From contig NZ_JH719395.1 in assembly GCF_000271845.1 (NCBI RefSeq), forward strand, positions 1,074,466 through 1,138,465: a stretch of DNA of 64,000 nt, written 5' to 3'. The translations under genes were made by a program, and so were the position numbers. Below, one piece after another: positions 58,821 to 64,000 of this stretch; position 1 is the stretch's first letter; every line of letters begins with the position of its first letter. This DNA is from Rhizobium leguminosarum bv. trifolii WSM2297. Its GTDB lineage: Bacteria > Pseudomonadota > Alphaproteobacteria > Rhizobiales > Rhizobiaceae. The notes below the pieces were generated by a model that was not told where the DNA came from, ran no database searches, and was given only the letters and a program-made list of their open reading frames with translations.

Positions 58821-59918
58821 GTGAATCGCCGAAACCTGTCTCTTGCGCTTCTTCTTGCCGTCGCAGCGCCCGCCGCCGCGCAGACCAGCGCCATCTGCGA
58901 GGACCTGCGCGGCCGTCTCGCCGATCTGCCGCGATCGATCGGCAACGGCAATGGCCCGGAAGCGCGCCAATATGCCAGCGCCATGGCCGAGCAGAACCTT
59001 GAGCTGCGCAAGGTGCGCAACGACCTGCGCAGCTACGGCTGCACCTCGGGCAGCATGGTGGTGATCGGCGGCGAGAATGCCGGTTATTGCGACGAGCTCT
59101 CGCAGGCCGAAGCCCGGATGATCGACAATATCCGTTATCTCCAGGACCGCCGCGCCGAGCTGCGCGCCCAGGGCGGCGGTGATGACGGCGCCCGCCGCGA
59201 ACTGATGGCCGCTCTCGATCAAAATGGCTGCAACAGCGAAAATTTCTATGCGCCCGACGAGCGCAGTGCCAACGACCCCGCCCCGAGCGTCGAGGAACAG
59301 GCGATGCGCGCCGATACCTTCATACCGCTCGGCGGCGGTGGAGAGCTCGATCCGCGTTACGGAATGCCGCGGGCCGAGATGATGTCGCCGGTCAGCACCA
59401 TGTGCGTGCGCAACTGCGACGGTGGTTTCTTTCCGATCAGCTCAAACGCCACCTCGGTCGATTTCGGTCGCGATGCCCAGACCTGCGCCAAGATGTGCCC
59501 CGGCATCGAGACGGAGCTCTTCTATCGCGACGTGACGAGTACCGAAGCCTCGAACATGATCTCGGTTGCAACCGGCACGCCCTACAGCGCCATGAAGAAC
59601 GCTTTTGCCTACAAGAACCGCACGCCGGGCGAAAAGACCTCCTGCGCCTGCAATCTCACCGCCTATTACGACGAGATGCGCGGCAAACAGGCGGTAAGCC
59701 AACCGCCGCAGCAGGGCTCGATCACCACCATCCACACCAATCCGCCGGCGAAGGATACCGCGGCAGCCGCCGCGCCGCAGCCAACGGTTCCGGAGCGTCC
59801 CTACGACCCCACGCAGAACAAGGTCCGCCAGGTCGGCCCGCAGTTCCTCGCCGGCGACCAGGGCTCGATCGATCTTGCCAACCCTGCCGCACCAGGCCCA
59901 CAGCCGCAGCAGCAGTGA
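58821..59918 (+). CDS. DUF2865 domain-containing secreted protein
   Basis: A 365-residue protein of the rhizobial DUF2865 family. A signal peptide covers residues 1-20 (ending AAAQ). About ten cysteines in the mature part (ICEDLRG, YGCTSGS, YCDELSQ, NGCNSENF, MCVRNCDGGFF, TCAKMCPG, SCACNLT) suggest several disulfide bonds, and C-terminal residues are Pro/Gln-rich. The block VSTMCVRNCDGGFFPISSNA is the heart of the domain. Function is unknown; location is probably periplasmic. The start is GTG at 58821, with GGAACGAG before it. Confidence 0.88.
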   Translation: MNRRNLSLALLLAVAAPAAAQTSAICEDLRGRLADLPRSIGNGNGPEARQYASAMAEQNLELRKVRNDLRSYGCTSGSMVVIGGENAGYCDELSQAEARMIDNIRYLQDRRAELRAQGGGDDGARRELMAALDQNGCNSENFYAPDERSANDPAPSVEEQAMRADTFIPLGGGGELDPRYGMPRAEMMSPVSTMCVRNCDGGFFPISSNATSVDFGRDAQTCAKMCPGIETELFYRDVTSTEASNMISVATGTPYSAMKNAFAYKNRTPGEKTSCACNLTAYYDEMRGKQAVSQPPQQGSITTIHTNPPAKDTAAAAAPQPTVPERPYDPTQNKVRQVGPQFLAGDQGSIDLANPAAPGPQPQQQ

Positions 59919-59922
59919 TTGG

Positions 59923-60660
<738 letters not shown>

Positions 60661-60667
60661 CTATCTT

Positions 60668-60828
60668 GCCAGGCCGGTCTTCTGACTTGGCGTCATCCAC
60701 CTGCCGCAGCCTTCCCGGCAAAAGCCAGTGGCATGATGAAACGGCAGACGTCGGCCTTACAGCGTTGGGCACGTTCCGGTCTTGCACCGGATTCCCGATT
60801 CTCCCGCTTTGACGGCGGGCACCTGACG
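60668..60828 (-). promoter_or_regulatory. Cobalamin riboswitch upstream of bluB
   Basis: On the minus strand the conserved elements appear in order: GGTGC and GGGAATCCGGTGC near the 5' end (about 60780-60828), a B12 box GCCACTGGC (60724-60732), GGGAAG (60711-60716), and GCCAAGTCAGAAGAC (60677-60691). The layout and the last motif identify the B12 riboswitch class. It lies just upstream of bluB on the same strand and presumably hides its ribosome site or ends transcription when adenosylcobalamin binds. Confidence 0.93.
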
Positions 60829-61276
60829 GCGCATCTATTTCAGGAAACGGGTGCTGCGGCAAGCCAGGAATCCCTTCTCCCCAGCGGGGGTCCGAAGGAC
60901 GGGTTGAGACCCATGGCTCATGGGGCTCGGGCTCGGCGCGCCCTGCTCTTCCTGATGCCACTGATGCTGCAACACGGTTTCGGGCTGATGCCGCTGCAAT
61001 CGGGCTCGGTCACCTTCGAAGAGGCAATCGCGGAAAACAACTGAGCAAGGCCAATCTTCGGCGGGTTCAACGGCAAATTGACACGCACGTGCTCCCGTAT
61101 GCCATTCCACTTTATCATTTATTCACACATCAAATACACACTGCGTTTGCGCGTTTTGGGTTGCTATCAGGACATGGGCATGAGCGCTCGTGATGTGACC
61201 GTCGGCGTGGATGCCCGTGTTGACATGCCGGTCGGGAAATAAGTCCGATCGAGCCGCAATCCCAGGCCCCCGCGGA
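60829..61276. other. Intergenic region between riboswitch and chemoreceptor
   Basis: A 448-bp region. It must hold the promoter of the bluB transcript on the minus strand and that of the chemoreceptor on the plus strand. A 43-codon frame from ATG 60913 to 61044 has only a weak ribosome site; I do not call it a gene. No hairpin terminator is obvious. Confidence 0.55.
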
Positions 61277-63151
61277 ATGTTCCAATTTTTGAAAACGATG
61301 CCTCTGACAGCCAAGCTGGCGGCGATTATCGTGACCGTCAATCTCTGCGGCATTTCCGCTTTTGCCACCTATACCTGGATGTACGAAACCAGGGCGTTGA
61401 TCGATGGCGCCAAGGCGAACTGGTCCAAGGATACCGAGCAGTTTGCGTCACTGGCCGCCGGCGGCGTGAAATGGGGCAAGGCGAATGCTGTGCGCGAGGC
61501 CTATTCGCTCTACCGCGACGACCCCTCGCTCGACCTGGTGCAGTTTGCCGCCTTCAACGCCGAACCTGCCGCCGTCGATACATGGACGCGCGACGGCGTC
61601 GGCGGTCTGCCCGCACCGGCCGATCTGGCAAAGAGCCTCAGCGCCAAGCCTGAGAAAACGACGATCGATGACAGCGGAATATCGGCCGGTATCGTGACGA
61701 TCGTTGCGCCGCTGCCGCTGGATAAATCAGGCAAGGCGACCGGCTACGTCGTCACCAACTGGTCGGTCGAAAAAATCGCTGCCGAAGTCAAGCAGAAGGT
61801 CCTGATTTCGCTGCTGACGCAATTCATGATCACCGCCATCGCCGTTGTCGCTTTCCTTCTCGCCATGCGCAGCCTCGTCGGCCGCCCCTTGAGGATTCTC
61901 AGCGAACGGATCAGCGCGTTGCAGAAAGGCGATCTGGCCTCTCCCGTCACCTACCGGGAAAATGGCGACGAGATCGGTTTCCTCGCACGTGCCTTGGAAG
62001 TTTTCCGTAACGAGGCGATTGCCAAGGTCGAAAGAGAGAAGGCCGCGGCCGAGCAGACCGCTTCATTCGATGCCGAACGGGCGCGCAACGCATCGTTGAC
62101 GGAAGAGGCCAGCAACGCTCAGCGGCTGGTCATGACCGCGCTCGCAAATGAATTGGAAAAGCTCGCCGCCGGCGACTTCTCGATACACCTGGCCGATCTC
62201 GGCCCGGAATTTGATAAACTGCGGCAGGATTTCAACCGCATGGTCGAAGCGGTTGCGGCCGCATTGACCGAGATCAAGATCGCTTCCGTCGCGGTTGAAG
62301 GCGGGTCGAGCGAGCTTGCCTCCTCCGCCGATCAGCTCGCCAAGCGGACCGAGCAGCAGGCGGCAGCCTTGGAACAGACCGCCGCCGCACTGGATGAGGT
62401 GACCACCACGGTCAGAACGTCGTCGCAGCGGGCCGAAGATACCGGCAAGCTGGTCGAGGAAACCAAACGCAGCGCCCATGTCTCGGCGACGGTGGTGCGT
62501 GACGCGATCGGAGCGATGGACCGGATCCAGACCTCCTCCAGCCAGATCGGCCGCATTATCGGCGTCATCGATGAGATCGCTTTCCAGACGAACCTGCTGG
62601 CGCTGAATGCCGGCGTCGAGGCGGCGCGCGCCGGCGAAGCCGGCAAGGGCTTTGCCGTGGTCGCACAGGAAGTGCGCGAACTCGCCCAGCGCTCCGCCAA
62701 TGCGGCAAAGGAAATCAAGAACCTGATCAACGTCTCCGGCCAGGAAGTGGCAGCCGGCGTCGGGCTGGTGAACGAAACTGGCGATGCCCTCCTGAAAATC
62801 GAGGAGCAGATCAACCGCATCAGCGACAGCATCGCTTCCATCGTCCAATCGTATCGCGAACAGGCGACCGGCCTGCAGGAAATCAACGGCGCGATCAATC
62901 AAATGGACCATGCGACGCAGCAGAACGCGGCAATGGTCGAGGAGACCAACGCGGCCTGCCAGGAACTGCTGATGCAGGGACGTCTTTTGCAGGATTCGGC
63001 CGGCAGGTTCACTGTCGGCGCCACCGCGGCCAGCCAGCCCAAATTCGCTCAACCCGTTCGCCAGTCTCGCCCCGAGCCCAGAGCCTTCGTGCAGCGGCAT
63101 GCAGGAAATGCCGCCGTTGCCGCTGCTCCCGGTGCCTGGGAAGAGTTCTGA
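61277..63151 (+). CDS. Methyl-accepting chemotaxis protein with periplasmic sensor domain
   Basis: A 624-residue chemoreceptor. The first transmembrane segment is at about 12-34, a periplasmic domain of about 140 residues follows (35-174), and the second is at about 175-198. HAMP lies at about 200-255. The signalling domain has the tip DEIAFQTNLLALNAGVEAAR with the conserved Glu and Arg residues that bind CheA and CheW, and methylation helices on each side. The protein ends in AWEEF, which resembles the WxxF-type pentapeptide that tethers CheR or CheB. ATG 61277 (MFQFLKTMP) was chosen. A secreted protein gene follows after 61 bp. Confidence 0.95.
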   Translation: MFQFLKTMPLTAKLAAIIVTVNLCGISAFATYTWMYETRALIDGAKANWSKDTEQFASLAAGGVKWGKANAVREAYSLYRDDPSLDLVQFAAFNAEPAAVDTWTRDGVGGLPAPADLAKSLSAKPEKTTIDDSGISAGIVTIVAPLPLDKSGKATGYVVTNWSVEKIAAEVKQKVLISLLTQFMITAIAVVAFLLAMRSLVGRPLRILSERISALQKGDLASPVTYRENGDEIGFLARALEVFRNEAIAKVEREKAAAEQTASFDAERARNASLTEEASNAQRLVMTALANELEKLAAGDFSIHLADLGPEFDKLRQDFNRMVEAVAAALTEIKIASVAVEGGSSELASSADQLAKRTEQQAAALEQTAAALDEVTTTVRTSSQRAEDTGKLVEETKRSAHVSATVVRDAIGAMDRIQTSSSQIGRIIGVIDEIAFQTNLLALNAGVEAARAGEAGKGFAVVAQEVRELAQRSANAAKEIKNLINVSGQEVAAGVGLVNETGDALLKIEEQINRISDSIASIVQSYREQATGLQEINGAINQMDHATQQNAAMVEETNAACQELLMQGRLLQDSAGRFTVGATAASQPKFAQPVRQSRPEPRAFVQRHAGNAAVAAAPGAWEEF

Positions 63152-63212
63152 CCTCGTCTTCGCTCGATAAACTTTTATGCCTCATCACCCCATAATCAGG
63201 AAGGGAACAGTT

Positions 63213-63794
63213 ATGAAGAAAGTTGTGTCCGTATTGCTTTTGGCCTGCACCGCAGTTGCCATGACCACCGGCGTATCCATGGCGCAGGATGCGAAGCTCG
63301 CCCCGATCTCCGACTACGTGACAAGCGATGTAAAGCCCTGGCTGAACGACCCTGCCATCATCGAGGCCATCAAGGCGCAGAACGTCGCAAATGCCAATCT
63401 CGGCCAGGCCGACATCGACGCCCTCGACAAGAAGTGGCGCGCCGAGGTCGATGGCTCTGACCATACGATGATCGACGGCGTGCTCGGCAATGCACTGTCG
63501 AAATTCCTTCAGGAAAAGAAGGCTGCCTCCAACGGCAAGATTTCGGAAATCTTCGTCATGGATGCCAAGGGCCTGAATGTCGGTCAAAGCGATCCGACTT
63601 CCGACTTCTGGCAGGGCGACGAAGGCAAGTTCCAGAAGTCCTTCGGAGCCGGCAAGGACGCAGTCTTCGTCGATGAGATCGAAAAGGACGAATCGACCCA
63701 GACGCTGCAGTCGCAGGCAAGCGTCACCATATCAGATGACAAGGGAACGCCGATCGGCGCCATCACCGTCGGCGTGAACGTCGACGCCCTTTAA
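63213..63794 (+). CDS. Periplasmic protein with cache-like sensor fold, partner of the chemoreceptor
   Basis: A 193-residue secreted protein. The signal peptide is residues 1-24 (ending SMAQ). The mature part resembles a single periplasmic sensing domain (PDC/cache type): helices at the N-terminus, then GKISEIFVMDAKGLNVGQSDPTSDFW, a GDEGKFQKSF motif, and the ending SDDKGTPIGAITVGVNVDAL. The order of strands and the VGQSDPTSDFW loop fit sensor domains of chemoreceptors and kinases. It has no membrane anchor. Next to a chemoreceptor, it may bind a ligand and dock with it; that is inferred. ATG 63213 has AGGAAGGGAA before it. Confidence 0.82.
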   Translation: MKKVVSVLLLACTAVAMTTGVSMAQDAKLAPISDYVTSDVKPWLNDPAIIEAIKAQNVANANLGQADIDALDKKWRAEVDGSDHTMIDGVLGNALSKFLQEKKAASNGKISEIFVMDAKGLNVGQSDPTSDFWQGDEGKFQKSFGAGKDAVFVDEIEKDESTQTLQSQASVTISDDKGTPIGAITVGVNVDAL

Positions 63795-64000
63795 TTTCCT
63801 GCATTTGACCTGTTAAAAGGCGCAAATTCACATTGCCCGGACGCATATGCGGTTCGGGCGATGTGCATAAAAACACGCTGCCCAACTTCAGAAAATTCTG
63901 CGTGACATCATGCGGCGGCAACGCTACATACGCCTGATGTCGACCACGTCTATCTACGCCTCGCGATTTTATTGGTACCGCTGCTCACAGCGGATGCGGG
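63795..64000. other. Window end; possible start of a further gene
   Basis: The last 206 bp hold no supported gene. A frame from ATG 63910 is open to the window end (30 codons), but has no clear ribosome site or recognisable motif. No terminator hairpin was seen after the preceding gene. Confidence 0.35.

Noticed and set aside
60913..61044. A 43-codon frame beside the riboswitch
   Set aside because: Weak ribosome site and no recognisable motif; the region is needed for the bluB transcript promoter on the other strand.

Overview
The window reads as a chromosomal segment of a Rhizobium species (R. leguminosarum/etli group), order Hyphomicrobiales. The evidence is high G+C with dense coding on both strands, a CckA-type cell-cycle kinase, a two-part GAAC-N7-GTAC operator upstream of recA as known from Rhizobium etli, a giant apolipoprotein-like protein of the Agrobacterium GPR / Sinorhizobium RgsE type, a malic enzyme fused to a phosphotransacetylase-like domain, and rhizobial intergenic palindromic repeats. 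I see no rRNA, tRNA, insertion sequence, prophage or CRISPR array. This is core chromosome; the only obviously accessory module is a small toxin-antitoxin pair.

Bases 1-10.4 kb are almost entirely minus strand: two tandem inositol-monophosphatase-family genes (the first cut by the window edge), ttcA, glsA, rpsD, an orphan HerA-like ATPase, a GNAT/DUF1778 toxin-antitoxin pair with a palindromic operator, murI overlapping a TrmJ-like methyltransferase, and an FUSC-family membrane protein. From 10.5 to 20.7 kb come a secreted hypothetical, icd, a GNAT enzyme, a glutathione S-transferase, an AraC-type regulator, alaS, recA with its SOS box, and the pseudouridine-degrading pair psuK-psuG. From 20.7 to 34.4 kb come an inverted pair of palindromic repeats, cckA, a FliO-like gene, a DUF1062 gene, dksA, a SixA-like phosphatase, the ycjX/DUF697 pair, the folate operon folP-folB-folK, a DUF922 protease-like protein, a candidate small RNA, a 2Fe-2S ferredoxin and an Hpt protein.

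Bases 34.8-41.8 kb hold one 2331-residue gene, the likely growth-pole ring protein. It has two transmembrane segments, a very long helical region built on 22-residue units (including ten 132-bp units in perfect register) and a Pro/Ala-rich linker before a conserved C-terminal domain. The intergenic region it shares with the Hpt gene carries an exact TTAA-N7-TTAA CtrA-type motif, so the CckA/CtrA cell-cycle circuit and polar growth may meet here.

From 41.9 kb to the end: a cysteine hydrolase, a D,D-carboxypeptidase, a GAF-GGDEF-PilZ gene broken by a one-base frameshift, a four-gene Mla-type lipid transport operon (STAS-permease, ATPase, MCE protein, lipoprotein), a dipeptide epimerase whose end overlaps a convergent MFS gene, an LpxH-like phosphoesterase, a histidine phosphatase, a berberine-bridge-type FAD oxidoreductase, the malic enzyme, an RNase HI-like protein, a DUF2865 protein, bluB preceded by a cobalamin riboswitch, and a chemoreceptor followed directly by a secreted protein that may work with it.

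The items I consider most worth a second look are the repeat architecture of the giant protein, the CtrA-type sites beside it, the candidate anti-Shine-Dalgarno small RNA at about 33.2-33.4 kb, the frameshifted diguanylate-cyclase gene, and the chemoreceptor/secreted-protein pair.
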